Assembly: GCA_963763495.1 (NCBI GenBank)
Contig: CAVXOY010000018.1
Span: 124,001-188,000 of the forward strand
Reading direction: 5' to 3'
Length of the DNA stretch: 64,000 bases
Source of the DNA: DAOUEO01 sp963763495
Lineage (GTDB): Bacteria > Chloroflexota > Dehalococcoidia > DSTF01 > JALHUB01
Position numbers and translations under genes: made by a program
Part shown: in pieces, positions 25,451 through 35,537 of the stretch
Layout of the letters: each line of letters starts with the position of its first letter
How positions within the stretch are numbered: position 1 is the stretch's first letter
Notes under the pieces: model-generated
The model's input: the letters and a program-made list of their open reading frames with translations, nothing else
What the model was told of the DNA's origin: nothing
The model's database searches: none

Positions 25451-26148
25451 GACCTATCCCTCTCGACAACCATCGAGCCCGGCTGGAAGCCAAACGAGAC
25501 AACCACTCATCGCCGTTGCTGCCCCGCGCGGAGATCCTGTACCTGCTGGACACGTATTTCCAGGGGATGCGGGAAGCGCTTGATTCAGTACCAGTGGTGG
25601 ACTTGGCGAGAGCGGCTGAGGAATTGCTGCGTGCCAAGGTTGAGCGGAAGACCGTGTACGTACTCGGCAACGGCGGCAGCGCCGCCACTGCCAGCCACGC
25701 AGCCGGTGACTGGACCAAGCCGAACAAGCGGGACGACTCTGGCGGCCTCCGCACGGTCTCTCTTGTGGACAACATTGCTCTTCTTACCGCGTGGGCGAAC
25801 GATATTTCCTTCGATGAGGTCTTTGCTGCCCAACTTCAGACGCTGCTTCAGCCGGGAGACGTTGTGATCGCCGTCTCTGGGAGCGGCGAGTCACCCAACG
25901 TCCTCCGCGCCGTTGAGACGGCCCGCGAAGCCGGAGCCGTGACTATCGGCTTCTCGGGATTCGACGGAGGGAGCTTGGGCCGGATGGTGGACATCAGCGT
26001 GGTTGTTCCCTGCGGCAACCAGAAAACGATAGAGGACATCCACCTGGCGCTCGTCCACGCCTTGAGCGTGGTCCTGCGCCAAGCGGCGGCGGCAAGTGCC
26101 GACAGCGATGTGGAAGTGAACGAAGCCGTGCGAAGCATGGCCATCTGA
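25447..26148 (+). CDS. gmhA: Phosphoheptose isomerase (SIS domain)
   Basis: The 233-residue protein has an SIS fold with VYVLGNGGSAATASHAAGD (about 74-92), VSGSGESPNVLRAVETA, and TIEDIHLALVHAL near the C-terminus, as in GmhA. It converts sedoheptulose 7-phosphate to D-glycero-D-manno-heptose 7-phosphate. The N-terminus is about 30 residues longer than usual. The ATG overlaps the stop of the gene before it. With hddA, gmhB and hddC the four-step route to GDP-D-glycero-alpha-D-manno-heptose is complete within 4.6 kb, interrupted only by the transferase-like gene. Confidence 0.92.
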   Translation: MRPIPLDNHRARLEAKRDNHSSPLLPRAEILYLLDTYFQGMREALDSVPVVDLARAAEELLRAKVERKTVYVLGNGGSAATASHAAGDWTKPNKRDDSGGLRTVSLVDNIALLTAWANDISFDEVFAAQLQTLLQPGDVVIAVSGSGESPNVLRAVETAREAGAVTIGFSGFDGGSLGRMVDISVVVPCGNQKTIEDIHLALVHALSVVLRQAAAASADSDVEVNEAVRSMAI

Positions 26149-26215
26149 TAGCGATGCGATGTTTGGAGAAAGGATTCTCCGCCGGCGACGGCTGGCGCAG
26201 GCAGACTAAGACAGG

Positions 26216-27790
26216 ATGAGAAGACTCTACGGACTCTTGAGCGTAGTGGGGACGCTGACCCTTGCCGGTAGCTTGCTGGGTTACGTCCGAAACGCCTCCG
26301 TTACCTCCGTCTTCGGCCTATCAGGGCAGTCCGACGCCTACTTCGTCGCCATATTCCTTCCCAACACCCTCCAGGTGATCCTCGTCCTTGGAGCGCTGGC
26401 GCCGGCCCTTGTCCACGTCTACGTGAACTATGTTGAAGAAGACAAGCGAGAAGACGCCCGCATCACCTTCAGTTCCGTCGTCAATCTGGTAGTCATCGCT
26501 GTCGCGGCGCTCGTACTCCTGGGGATGGTGTTCAGCCACCTGCTCGTTAAAGGCATCGCTCCTGGCCTGACGCCGGAGAGCGAGCGGTTGAGCGCCGACC
26601 TCATGCGGTTCACTCTGCCTTTGTTGTTGCTGCTCTGCCTGGCGTCCTTGCTCGGCCCCATGCTCAACACCAAGGGCCATTTCTCCACGCCGGCCCTGAA
26701 CTCATTGGTCATCAACGCCTGTACTGTTGGCTTCGTCATCGTCGGTGGCAAGACGATGGGCATCACGGCGGCGGCCGTCGGCATCCTCGTGGGCGGTGCC
26801 GCTCACGTGGCTCTCTTGATACTCTTCCTCCGCAAGAAGGGGATATCCTACTCGCCCGTACTGCGCTTGGGCCATCCCGGCGTGCGCCGCGTTCTGCTGA
26901 ACTCGGCACCCGTGGCCATCTACATGGCGGTGGCCTACTGCGCCCCTCTCCTGGAACGGTTCCTTGCCTCCTTCCGGGGGGAAGGAGCCGTCTCCATCAT
27001 GACGATAGCCGTCACGTGTTTGCGCTTCCCTCGATGGTTTTCAACGGCTCACTGGGAGTAGTCCTCTATCCTCAGTTCGTCCGCCAGGCAGCGATCGCCC
27101 GCGCCGACTTTGCCAGGGCGCTGATGCAGGCGTCGCGGCTTGTCCTGGTAGCTCTCATTCCCGTGAGCCTGCTGATGATGGCCGCAAGCAGACCCCTGAC
27201 AAGGCTTGCCTATGGGCCGGGCGACGTCTCCTCGGCGGACGTCCACACCGGAGCAGCCGTGCTCGCTGTCTATGTGATCGCCCTGAGCCTCACCGGCCTC
27301 ACCCAGATCGTGCAGAAGGCGATCTACGCCGACGGCGACTTCGTTACCCCTCTGAAGGTCGAGCTGCTGACGCTTGGACTCTATGCGGTGGCAGCGGTGG
27401 TCTTGAGTCAGGTACTGTCGCTTGTTGGGCTGGCGATGGCGCGGGTCGGCGACCATGTCTTGGTGATGCTCCTGACGTTCTGGATGGTGCGTCGGCTGCC
27501 CGAAGTCCCGTCTTTGCGGCCGACTGGGAGTTTTTGCCGTCCGGCCGCTGGCGGCCGCTGTCGTCATGGTCGGGTTCTACGCTGCGGCCTCGCTATCGTT
27601 CAATCTTGCGCACCCTTCGCCGTCGTACGTCGCTCTGGCTGGTGAGCAGCTCTTCCTCCTGCTGGCAAGTGGCTGTGTTTACCTTGCTGTCTGCACGGTC
27701 CTGCGGGTGGAGGAGGTCCGCCTCCTGTGGCGGCTGAGGCCCTGCATCGAGATTGCGTCCTGTTGCCGCTCAGGATGCGGCTTAGGAGTA
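26216..27790 (+). CDS. MurJ/Wzx-type lipid-linked glycan flippase (several frameshifts)
   Basis: The first 280 codons encode hydrophobic helices beginning TLTLAGSLLGYVRNASVTSVFG, with FFLP-type motif AIFLPNTLQVILVLGALAPAL, the pattern of the MurJ branch of the MOP superfamily. The frame shifts near 27015 (continuing as FALPSMVFNGSLGVVLYPQF), near 27530 in a T-run (continuing as FAVRPLAAAVVMVGFYAAA), and probably again near 27750, so the exact end is uncertain. It must end before the next gene at 27796. The joined length of about 520 residues and 13-14 helices fits. It should flip lipid-linked glycan units or lipid II outwards. Confidence 0.78.
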
Positions 27791-27795
27791 TTTGA

Positions 27796-28602
27796 ATGCC
27801 GGCTCCCCAAGAGACCGAGTTACGGACATACTGGCGACAACTGTGGGCCTCCACTGAGGAGGCGGATTCGCAGGACATCTGGTATGCCATTGATGAGATC
27901 AAATTCGGTTATTTGCGACGATTTCTGCCTTCCGGTGGACGGTCGCTGGAGGTCGGCTGTGGATCAGCCCGTCTCTCGCGGTTCCTGGCTGCGCTAGGCT
28001 TCGATGCCGTCGCGCTGGACTGCGAGGCGGCGGCTGTCCGCCTGGCCGAGACGGCGCTTTCGGGCCGGCGGTATGGCGGGTGATCTACTGCTCGGCGATG
28101 CCTTCGCCCTCCCCTTCGCGGATGAGAGCTTCGACGTGGTCCTCTCAACCGGCTTGCTCGAGCACTTTCCTGATCCGTCACCCATCGTTGGGGAAATGAC
28201 GCGTGTGCTGCGCCGGGGGGGGGTCTTCTATTCCGACATCGTTCCCAAGAAGTTCTCCCTTCTGCGGGCGTTCGATCGCCTTCGTCTCCTTCCGGCTCCG
28301 GCCCCTGGGAACGACCCTTCAGCAAGAAGGAGATAGAAGCCCTGTTGAGCAATGCCGGTCTGCGCCGGCCTACCGTGTTTGCCGCCGGTATTCTTCTTCC
28401 ACCGTTGCCCGTCGTTAGGCGCTGGCGATTTCTCGCCCGTCTTCAGGAAAAAGGGTCGCTGCTGTTCTACAAGATTGCCCGACGCCTGGACGGCACAAGA
28501 GTGGCGGAGATGCTGGGCGTCTACTACTTTACCTGTGCGAAGAAACTCAAGAGACGCACCGGCAGACGCGGCGTCGTTGGGCAGCGCGTGCGCGCCGCCT
28601 GA
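27796..28602 (+). CDS. Class I SAM-dependent methyltransferase (two frameshifts)
   Basis: The ATG has AGGAG eight bases before it. SLEVGCGSARLSRFLAALG is the SAM motif. After a shift near 28060 the protein continues LLLGDAFALPFADESFDVVL, STGLLEHFPDPSPIVGEMTR and VLRRGGVFYSDIVPKK. A second shift near 28315 restores the first frame, giving FSKKEIEALLSNAGLRRPTV and a basic C-terminus. A run of nine G residues near 28216 lies inside the gene. The total is about 268 residues. It probably modifies a sugar or lipid intermediate, with substrate unknown. Confidence 0.75.
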
Positions 28603-28632
28603 AGCCGGCCGCTCTTGAGGGAGAGGGACATA

Positions 28633-29353
28633 ATGACAGTAGAGGTCGAAAGCGCGCCCGCAAAGGGCTACACGCGTGAGTATTATGAGGCCCGCCCCAA
28701 TCTGATGCTCTGGACGGAGGTCAGACAACTCATGAGTCTGGTGGCGGTGAAACCGGGAGAAAGGGTCCTGGAGCTCGGCTGTGGTGGCGGTGCCTTTCTT
28801 TCCGCCTGCGCCGAACAGCGTCCCTCCTTAGTCGTCGGGCTGGACGTGAATGGCGAGGCAGCGACCGTGGCCCGCCGCCAGGCGCCCGCCGCTCAACTTG
28901 CCCTTGCCGATGCCCTCCGTCTGCCGTTTGACGACGGCGCGTTCCATGCTATCGTCGCTCAGCATCTCATCGAGCACTTCGAGCGGCCTGACCCTGTCCT
29001 GCAGGAATGGGCGCGTATTCTTGCTCCCGGCGGACGGATCGTCGTCGCCACGCCCAACGTTGAATATCCGGACCCGGCCCTGTTTGACGACTGCGACGCA
29101 TCATCACATCTACTCTATGGCCGGCCTGAAGGAGATCTTCCAGCGCAACGGCTTCCATGTCGAGCGCTGCCGCACACTGATGCCTTTCTTGGGAAACCGG
29201 CGCCTCACCTGGAAACTGGCCTACTCCTTCCCGAGGCTCCTCTTGGTCCTGGGGCTCTTGCCCTACTTCCGAGATCGAGGCCTGACTCTCGTCCTCCTGG
29301 CGAGGAAGAGCCGGGAGGTAGGCCGGGTCAAGTCGGGGAATGGAACGACATGA
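28633..29353 (+). CDS. Class I SAM-dependent methyltransferase (one frameshift)
   Basis: ATG 28633 has GGGAGAGGG upstream. A TTG at 28615 is also open but lies beside that ribosome site. RVLELGCGGGAFLSACAEQ is the SAM motif, followed by LADALRLPFDDGAFHAIVAQ, HLIEHFERPDPV and LAPGGRIVVATPN. The frame changes near 29098 and continues HHHIYSMAGLKEIFQRNGF, with a hydrophobic C-terminal helix. It is about 240 residues long. The stop overlaps the csaB start (ATGA). It is the third complete methyltransferase of the glycan locus. Confidence 0.78.
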
Positions 29354-30540
29354 GCGAGAAAACCATCCTCCTCGCCGGAGCCTTTGGGTTCGGCAACGTC
29401 GGCGACGATGCCATCGCCCTCGCGACGAGCACCCTCCTCCACGAAACGGCGCCTGACACGCGGGTGATCGCTCTCGGCGGCAGTCCGGCGCGCCTCCGGC
29501 AAGCGACGGGGCTCTCGGGCTATCCCCTGGGTTGGCGTTCCCCTATGCGCGCGGCGCAACTCGTCAAACTGGTCCGCTCTTCTGACGCGGTGCTGATTGG
29601 CGGCGGCGGTCTACTGCAGGATATGCTGCCTCATTTCTACCGTCCCTACTTCCTGCTGGCACTGACGGCGAAGACTCTCGGCAAGCCGGTCATGTTCTAT
29701 TCCGTGGGCGCCTACCCTCCCCGTACCCGCATGTTCCGGGAAATGTCTCAGGTAGTCCTGAACCGCGCCGATGCGGTCACAGTGCGAGACGAGTTCTCAG
29801 CGCAGAGCATCGCCGCCGCTGGAGTGCGACGCCGGGTCGTTGTGACTGCCGACCCTGCGATTACGCTGAGAGCCCCCGCGGTGGGCCCTCTGATTCGGGA
29901 GGGTATGGGACCAGTGATCGCTGTATCTCTTCGGCCCTGGTATCACCTACCCGCTCTCCGGAGCAGGGGCGATCCGGGTCGCTTTGTGGAGACCTTGGCT
30001 CACTGCCTGGACAGCGTCGTTGAAGCTACTCACGGCCACATCTTCTTCTTTCCCATGCACGTCGGTGCCGCTGACGACGACCTGAAGATGCAGTGGCAAG
30101 TGTTCTCCCGAATGCAGCATGGGGAAGCAGTCGGCTGGATCGCTAGACGCTGCCCTCTTGACGTGCTCGCGGCCATCGGCGGATGCGATCTAATGCTCGG
30201 CATGCGCCTCCACGCCAACATCCTTGCCGCAGCGGCCGGGGTACCCAGCATCGCCCTCGCCTATGACCCCAAGGTCAGCCAATTCATGAGGCGGCTCGGT
30301 TGCGCTGACCAGGTGCTCTCGCTGGAGAGGCTGCGCCCCGCCGACGTTGCCGAGAAGGCTGTCTCTGTCCTCAATGATAGAGAGCAAGTGGTCCGGCGGA
30401 TGAGCTCCACCGTGAAGACGATGGCCGCGTCCGCCCGCGAGTGCGCCGCCGCGGCGATAAAACTGGCGAACGGTGTGAATGCCGCCGGAGTTTGGGACGA
30501 CGACAGCGCAGAAAGAGAATGGCCCGCGTATGTTGCTTAG
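29350..30540 (+). CDS. csaB: Polysaccharide pyruvyltransferase, CsaB type
   Basis: This 396-residue protein begins with GAFGFGNVGDDAIALAT, contains AVLIGGGGLLQDML and SVGAYPPRT, and ends its core with LMLGMRLHANILAAAAGVPS, all typical of the CsaB branch of the polysaccharide pyruvyltransferase family. CsaB adds ketal-linked pyruvate from phosphoenolpyruvate to a secondary cell-wall glycan, which in Gram-positive bacteria is the anchor for SLH-domain S-layer proteins. No SLH protein is encoded in this window. The frame is intact. The gene is translationally coupled to the methyltransferase before it. Confidence 0.88.
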   Translation: MSEKTILLAGAFGFGNVGDDAIALATSTLLHETAPDTRVIALGGSPARLRQATGLSGYPLGWRSPMRAAQLVKLVRSSDAVLIGGGGLLQDMLPHFYRPYFLLALTAKTLGKPVMFYSVGAYPPRTRMFREMSQVVLNRADAVTVRDEFSAQSIAAAGVRRRVVVTADPAITLRAPAVGPLIREGMGPVIAVSLRPWYHLPALRSRGDPGRFVETLAHCLDSVVEATHGHIFFFPMHVGAADDDLKMQWQVFSRMQHGEAVGWIARRCPLDVLAAIGGCDLMLGMRLHANILAAAAGVPSIALAYDPKVSQFMRRLGCADQVLSLERLRPADVAEKAVSVLNDREQVVRRMSSTVKTMAASARECAAAAIKLANGVNAAGVWDDDSAEREWPAYVA

Positions 30541-30564
30541 AGCGGCGTTCTGGATCGGCGATCC

Positions 30565-31906
30565 ATGGATAGGAGCAAGAGATTGAGGATAGCCATCTTG
30601 CTCTCGGAACTGATGGTTGAGGGCGGTGGCGACCGCCAGGCCGTCTATCTGGCGAGCGAGCTCCAGGATATGGGGCATGATGTCGTCGTCTATACCCCCG
30701 CCTACGACCGGGAGCACTGCTACCCGGATGTCTGCTCGCGATTGAACATCGTCGTCACCGGCAAGCATCCGTTGGCGCGGCTACCCATTCCCTCCGGCCG
30801 CCTGCGCGCAGTATCTGAACATGCGGCGGCTGGCGGATAGGCTGGACGGCCTCCTTCGATGTCCTGAACCCGCACCACTGGCCCCCTCACTGGGCGGCCG
30901 TTCGGGCGCGCACGACGAACCTGTGCCCCCAGCCGGCGGTCGTCTGGATGTGCAACGATCCACCCTGGCCCCCGGCCCATCCCGCGACAGGCGTCCGCCG
31001 GTTGCTGTCGCCGTTGCGCTGGCTCTCGCGTCGCGTCTTCCTCTGGTACGACCGCCGCGCTACCCGGCACGTCTCGCGCATCGTTGTCCTCTCCCACTAC
31101 GCCAAGGGCCTGGTCGACGCCACCTTCGACTCCGACTGCACAGTCGTCAGGAGCGGCGTCTCTTAGACTCCCTACGCCTCTCTGATGCCGAGGAGGCGGC
31201 TGCCATCCGTCGCGAGCACGGGATACCGGCGGAGAGCTTCCTTCTGCTGTCTCTGGGCATCCTCATGCCCCACAGCCGGCTGGAGGACGCGCTGGCGGGC
31301 GTAGCCGAGGCCGTTGCCGGGGGACACGACATACACTACCTCGTCGTCGGCTCCCCGGCGCAGTACCCCGAATACGCCGGTAGGTTGCGCTCGCTCGCTC
31401 ACGACCTGGGGCTGGACGGCCGTGTCAGCTTCGTTGGCGCCGTCCCCGATAGCAGGATCAAACTCTACTATCACGCCTGTGACGCCTTTATCTTTCCTAA
31501 CGAGAATCAGACCTGGGCCCTCGCCGTCACCGAGGCGATGGCCTGTGGCAAGCCCGTTATCGTCTCCACCGGGGCCGCTGTGCAGGAGATCCTGGAGGAC
31601 GGCAAGACGGCCTTCCTCGTGCCGCCGCGCCGTCCTGATGCGATAGCCGAGGCGTTGCGCACTGTCATGGACAACCCCGGACTAAGGGACGAGGTAGCAG
31701 AGAACGGCCGGCGGCTCGTCACCGAATCGCTTTCCTGGCGCCGCTATGCCGAGTCGATGCTCCGTGTCTTCGAGGAAAGCGTTGGGGTTGTCAAGGCGGG
31801 TGACGAGCCGGAGTCGCAGCATTCACTACCGGCGCCGGGCCCCAATTCCGATGTCATTGTTGAGTCAGTCCCACCCACAACGTTTGTGGGCAGGAGGGAG
31901 AGATAG
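30565..31906 (+). CDS. GT4-family glycosyltransferase (three frameshifts)
   Basis: The N-terminal half of a GT-B enzyme starts LRIAILLSELMVEGGGDRQA. The frame shifts near 30795, 30853 and 31160. The joined middle part reads FDVLNPHHWPPHWAAV and IVVLSHYAKGLVDATF. The C-terminal half shows LLLSLGILMPHSRLEDALAG, RVSFVGAVPDSRIKLYYHAC, and the nucleotide-sugar motif PNENQTWALAVTEAMACGKP, a variant of the E-x7-E motif. The total is about 445 residues. It would add a sugar to the lipid-linked chain in the cytoplasm. The stop is just before the next glycosyltransferase gene. Confidence 0.78.
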
Positions 31907-31908
31907 TG

Positions 31909-33137
31909 ATGCAAGAAAAAGGACAGAAGAGGCCCTCCGCATCGCGATCATCGGTGCTCGCGGTATCCCTGCCCGCTGGGGTGGCTTCGAGACGGTAGCC
32001 TCGGAGCTTGCGCCCCGTCTCGTTGAGCGGGGCCACGAAGTCACCGTCTACTGCCGGCCCCGCTACTCGCTTCCCTCGCGTCCGGCCATCTATCGCGGCG
32101 TGAAGCTGCACTATCTGCCCGCCCTCTACACGAAGGCCCTGGAAACCCTCTCCCACGAGTCGCTGAGTGCCATTCACTCCTACCTATCGAAGTTCGACGT
32201 TCTCTACGTGCTCGGCTTCCGGGCCAGCTTCCTTTATCTGCTGGCGCGACTCACGGGCAAGCCGGTCATCATGAACACCGATGGCTTCGACTGGTGCCGC
32301 CGCAAGTGGGGACGGATCGCCCGCGTCTATCTGCGCCTCGTCGAGGCGATCGGCGCTCGTTGGGCGGCCTCTCACCTTATCTGCGACTCTCGCGCCCTCC
32401 AGCCCTATTTTCGCCGCGAGTATGGCCGCGACAGCAAGTTCATCGGCTACGGCGCCAATCTCTTCGAATCGACGAACCCCGGCCTTCTCAGCCAGTATGG
32501 CCTCGTTCCCGGGGACTACCTGCTGGTTGTTGCCCGTATCGAACCTGAGAACAACACTGACCTGATCGTCCGCGCCTTCCGTCAGGTCGAGACCGAGAAG
32601 AAGCTCGTCGTGGTCGGCGCCGCCAACTACCGCAGCCGCTATTTCGAGGAGTTGAAACGCATGGCTGACCCGCGTGTGCTCTTCCTGGGCGGCATCTACG
32701 AGCCCGGCCACATCGAGGAGATATACGCGAACTCATACGCCTACATCCATGGCCATGAGGTGGGCGGCACCAACCCGGCGCTCCTGCACGCGATGGGCTG
32801 CGGGTGCTGTGTCGCGGCGCTGGACGTGCCTTTCAACCGTGAGGTCGTAGGAGACTCCGGGCTGCTCTGGCCCAAGTCGGAGCAAGAGCTGAGCCGTCTG
32901 CTGACCGACCTGCTCGCCGATCCTGCCCGCGCCGGCTCCCTGTGCCTCGCCGCGAAGGAGCGCGTACGTTCCCGCTATTCCTGGGATGGGGTTGCTGACG
33001 ACTATGACCGCTTTTTCCGCCGGATATGTGACTCCCGAAACGGCGGGAGGAGTACCGATGACGATGAGGAGTTAGATTGGCTACAAACTCAAGATTCAGA
33101 GATGAGCGACGCACCTCCGAGACAGCAGGCAGCGTGA
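31909..33137 (+). CDS. GT4-family glycosyltransferase with DUF1972 N-terminal domain (frameshift in the first codons)
   Basis: AGGAGGGAG precedes ATG 31909, which reads MQEK and then leaves the frame in a run of five A residues (31916-31920). A sixth A would restore MQEKRTEEALRIAIIGARG. The rest is open and complete: RGIPARWGGFETVASELAPR, the DUF1972 part typical of rhamnosyl- and related transferases, TDGFDWCRRKWGR, VVARIEPENNTDLIVRAF and GTNPALLHAMGCGCCVAALD. The total is about 410 residues. It probably adds a deoxysugar or hexose to the repeat unit. The C-terminal 60 bases overlap the next gene. Confidence 0.85.
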
Positions 33138-33775
33138 TACAGCCTTTGCCTCGGCTCTCGATAGGTCGCCGCATCCAGCTCGTCCTGAAACGGGTGATGG
33201 ACCTGGCGCTGGCAATTGTCCTGCTCCTCGTCCTTTCGCCGTTCTTCCTGCTCATCGCCCTCGCGGTCAGGCTGACCTCGTCCGGCCCTATCCTCTACCG
33301 CTGGCCGGTGGTTGGTCAGGGGGGGCGCTACTTCGTCGGCTACAAGTTCCGCACCATGATCGAGGACGCTGATCGCCGAAAGAGCGAACTGCTGGTGAAC
33401 AACGAGATGAGAGGCCCTGTCTTCAAGATGGAGAACGACCCCCGGGTGACTCGCGTCGGTCGCTTCCTGCGCCGCTTCTCCCTCGACGAGCTGCCCCAGC
33501 TCTGGAGCGTCCTCAAGGGGGAGATGAGCCTGGTCGGGCCGCGGCCGCCGCTCCAGGAGGAGTACGAGCAGTTCAGCGACTGGCAAAAGCAGAAGCTCGC
33601 CGTCAAGCCCGGTATCACCTGTCTTTGGCAGGTCTCCGGCCGCAATCGCATCCGCGACTTCGACGAATGGGTGCGTCTGGACCTGAAATACATACAGGAA
33701 TGGTCGCTCTGGCTCGATATTAAGATCATGTTCAAGACCGCTATCGCGGTGATAAGCGCGCGCGGCGCCTCCTGA
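33077..33775 (+). CDS. Undecaprenyl-phosphate glycosylphosphotransferase (bacterial sugar transferase)
   Basis: The 232-residue protein has one membrane segment (about 42-66) and the full catalytic domain: KRVMDLALAIVLLLVLSPFF, SSGPILYRWPVVGQGGRYF, YKFRTM (89-94), the catalytic Asp-Glu in SLDELPQLW (D137, E138) and GEMSLVGPRPPLQEEY, VKPGITCLWQVSGRN. It transfers the first sugar phosphate to the lipid carrier. TTG 33077 with AGGAG upstream is chosen. GTG 33134, overlapping the previous stop, is an alternative. It is the likely initiating enzyme of this locus. Confidence 0.9.
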   Translation: MATNSRFRDERRTSETAGSVIQPLPRLSIGRRIQLVLKRVMDLALAIVLLLVLSPFFLLIALAVRLTSSGPILYRWPVVGQGGRYFVGYKFRTMIEDADRRKSELLVNNEMRGPVFKMENDPRVTRVGRFLRRFSLDELPQLWSVLKGEMSLVGPRPPLQEEYEQFSDWQKQKLAVKPGITCLWQVSGRNRIRDFDEWVRLDLKYIQEWSLWLDIKIMFKTAIAVISARGAS

Positions 33776-33845
33776 TTGGTGCGTCCGCAGCGATGATACC
33801 GAGGCCGGTGGAGGTTTCGGAGAAGAGATTTAGGGAGGAATAGCC

Positions 33846-34958
33846 ATGAAAGTCCTGGTTACCGGTGGTTGTGGCTTTATCGGTTCGCACACCGTCGATG
33901 CGCTCCTCCGGCGCGGCCACGAGGTGCGGGTGATCGATTCCCTGGAGCCGCCTGTGCACAACGGTAAGGTCCCCGACTACCTGCCGCCGGAGGTCGACTT
34001 CATCCACGGTAGCGTCACCGACCGCAATGTCTTCCGCCGGGCGCTTGAGGGCGTGGACGCCGTCTTCCATTTCGCAGCCTACCAGGACTACCTGCCCGAT
34101 TTCTCCCACTTCTTCGCCACCAACAGCGTCGGCACGGCCCTTCTCTACGAGCTCATCGTCAATGACCGCCTGCCCGTCGCCAAGGTCGTCGTTGCCTCCT
34201 CCCAGGCCGTCTATGGCGAAGGGAAGCACCTCTGCCCAATCCACGGCGTGCAGTATCCGGGCCAGCGATCGCGGGAGCAGTTGGAGCGCGGCGACTGGGA
34301 GGTGAAGTGCCCTGACTGCCTGCAACCCCTACAGCCCCTGTGGACAGACGAGGCCGTGACGGCGGCCCATAACAGCTATGGCCTCTCCAAACGCGACCAG
34401 GAAGATATCGCTATCCAATTGGGGAAACGCTACGGCATAGCCAGCGTTGCCCTTCGCTACTCCATCGTTCAAGGGCCGCGCCAGTCCTTCCGCAACGCCT
34501 ACTCCGGCGCCCTCCGCTCCTTCGCTGTGCGCCTCCTTACCGGTCAGTCGCCCATCGTATTCGAGGACGGAGAGCAGCAGCGCGACTACGTCTCCATTCA
34601 CGACGTTGTCGACGCCAATATCCTTGTGTTCGAGGACAACCGCGCCGACTACCAGGTGTTCAACGTCGGGGGCGACCGCCGGGTGACCGTCCGCGGACTT
34701 GCCCGGTTCTGCTGCGAGGCCACAGAAGTTGATCTCACACCTCAACCGGCGAGCTTCTACCGTCTGGGCGACACGCGCCACATCTTCTCCGATGTCTCTC
34801 GGCTGAAAGCACTCGGCTGGGAGCCGCGCGTCGGCCAGCGAGAGATAGTGCGCGAGTATATGGAATGGGCGGGCCAGCAGCCTGATCTCCACGACAGCTT
34901 TGCTGCCGCGCAGGCGACGATGCAATCGGTGGGTGTTCTGCGAAAAGCGGCGGCCTGA
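33846..34958 (+). CDS. NAD-dependent sugar epimerase, dTDP-L-rhamnose 4-epimerase-like
   Basis: The 370-residue short-chain epimerase has the NAD loop VTGGCGFIGSHTVDALL, Tyr and Lys of the catalytic YGLSK motif, and the sequence VVVASSQAVYGEGKH. Between these lies an insert with paired cysteines (LCPIHG and VKCPDCLQ) that could bind zinc. Such an insert is seen in dTDP-L-rhamnose 4-epimerase relatives. The substrate is inferred. GGGAGGAAT precedes the ATG. It ends the main run of glycan genes. Confidence 0.85.
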   Translation: MKVLVTGGCGFIGSHTVDALLRRGHEVRVIDSLEPPVHNGKVPDYLPPEVDFIHGSVTDRNVFRRALEGVDAVFHFAAYQDYLPDFSHFFATNSVGTALLYELIVNDRLPVAKVVVASSQAVYGEGKHLCPIHGVQYPGQRSREQLERGDWEVKCPDCLQPLQPLWTDEAVTAAHNSYGLSKRDQEDIAIQLGKRYGIASVALRYSIVQGPRQSFRNAYSGALRSFAVRLLTGQSPIVFEDGEQQRDYVSIHDVVDANILVFEDNRADYQVFNVGGDRRVTVRGLARFCCEATEVDLTPQPASFYRLGDTRHIFSDVSRLKALGWEPRVGQREIVREYMEWAGQQPDLHDSFAAAQATMQSVGVLRKAAA

Positions 34959-35000
34959 CGTCTGAGCGGTTGGCTTCTCCAGCAGTGAGCGGCTACATGT

Positions 35001-35016
35001 TGCTGCACCGAGGCTG
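35001..35016 (+). repeat. 16-base direct repeat, left copy
   Basis: TGCTGCACCGAGGCTG here is repeated exactly at 35522-35537, 505 bases apart. The copies flank most of the gene-free region. They could be the scar of an insertion or recombination, or binding sites. Confidence 0.5.
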
Positions 35017-35195
35017 TAAGCAGAGAACCGAAGTAGAACAGGTTGTTGAAAAAGACGAGACGTAGTCACAACGCGATGAACGCTCCTGGAGGAGGCACAC
35101 TCGGGCGCGCGTCCTCAAGTCTAGAGCGCCAGAAAAGGACGCCGAGTACCGATACAAACGCCAGTAACCGATGACGCCCTCGTCGTGAAGTAGAC

Positions 35196-35488
35196 TCAGG
35201 GTGCCGGACCACACACCGGCCGAGCGTGGTCCGGAGCAGAGGCTATGCGGCGGCCATATTCCGTCGTTATCCGAAGGTGCCGATACCGGCGCCGTGATAG
35301 CGTTCCCTTGAAACGTTCCACGTCTGGCAATCTCCGCGCCGCGTGGATGGGGATTCTCAGGCTCGACGACGGGACCAGGTTCTTCGCCGGTGTCATGGCC
35401 GAGAACGCCGTCGGCGAGACCCAGGCAAGAACAATGGCGATGGCGGCCGCGGCGGCAAAACGCCGGCGCGTGCTTACCCAACCTTGAA
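35196..35488 (-). CDS. Doubtful small secreted protein
   Basis: On the minus strand a frame reads STRRRFAAAAAIAIVLAWVS followed by PTAFSA, which looks like a signal peptide, and then about 65 polar residues rich in Arg. No ATG, GTG or TTG with a ribosome site is in a good place, and the rest matches no family I recognise. It could be a real short secreted protein or chance. Confidence 0.2.
35204..35234. terminator. 9-bp GC-rich hairpin
   Basis: CCGGACCAC (35204-35212) pairs perfectly with GTGGTCCGG (35226-35234) across a 13-base loop. It stands about 245 bases after the epimerase gene and may end the long glycan transcript. No T-run follows. Confidence 0.4.
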
Positions 35489-35511
35489 CAATCGGGGGAA
35501 CTCCCTATATT
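35484..35511 (+). promoter_or_regulatory. Promoter of the cupin gene
   Basis: TTGAAC (35484-35489) and TATATT (35506-35511) are spaced by 16 bases. The transcript would start near 35518 and include the right copy of the 16-base repeat in its leader. A second possible -10, TATACT at 35547-35552, has no partner -35. Confidence 0.5.
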
Positions 35512-35521
35512 GCACGGGGTA

Positions 35522-35537
35522 TGCTGCACCGAGGCTG
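35522..35537 (+). repeat. 16-base direct repeat, right copy
   Basis: Exact copy of the sequence at 35001-35016. It lies in the 5' leader of the cupin gene. Confidence 0.5.

Noticed and set aside
21574..26148. Heptose genes as evidence for lipopolysaccharide core synthesis
   Set aside because: The kinase and nucleotidyltransferase are of the HddA/HddC type, no epimerase HldD or heptosyltransferase WaaC/F is present, and envelope genes around it are of monoderm type.
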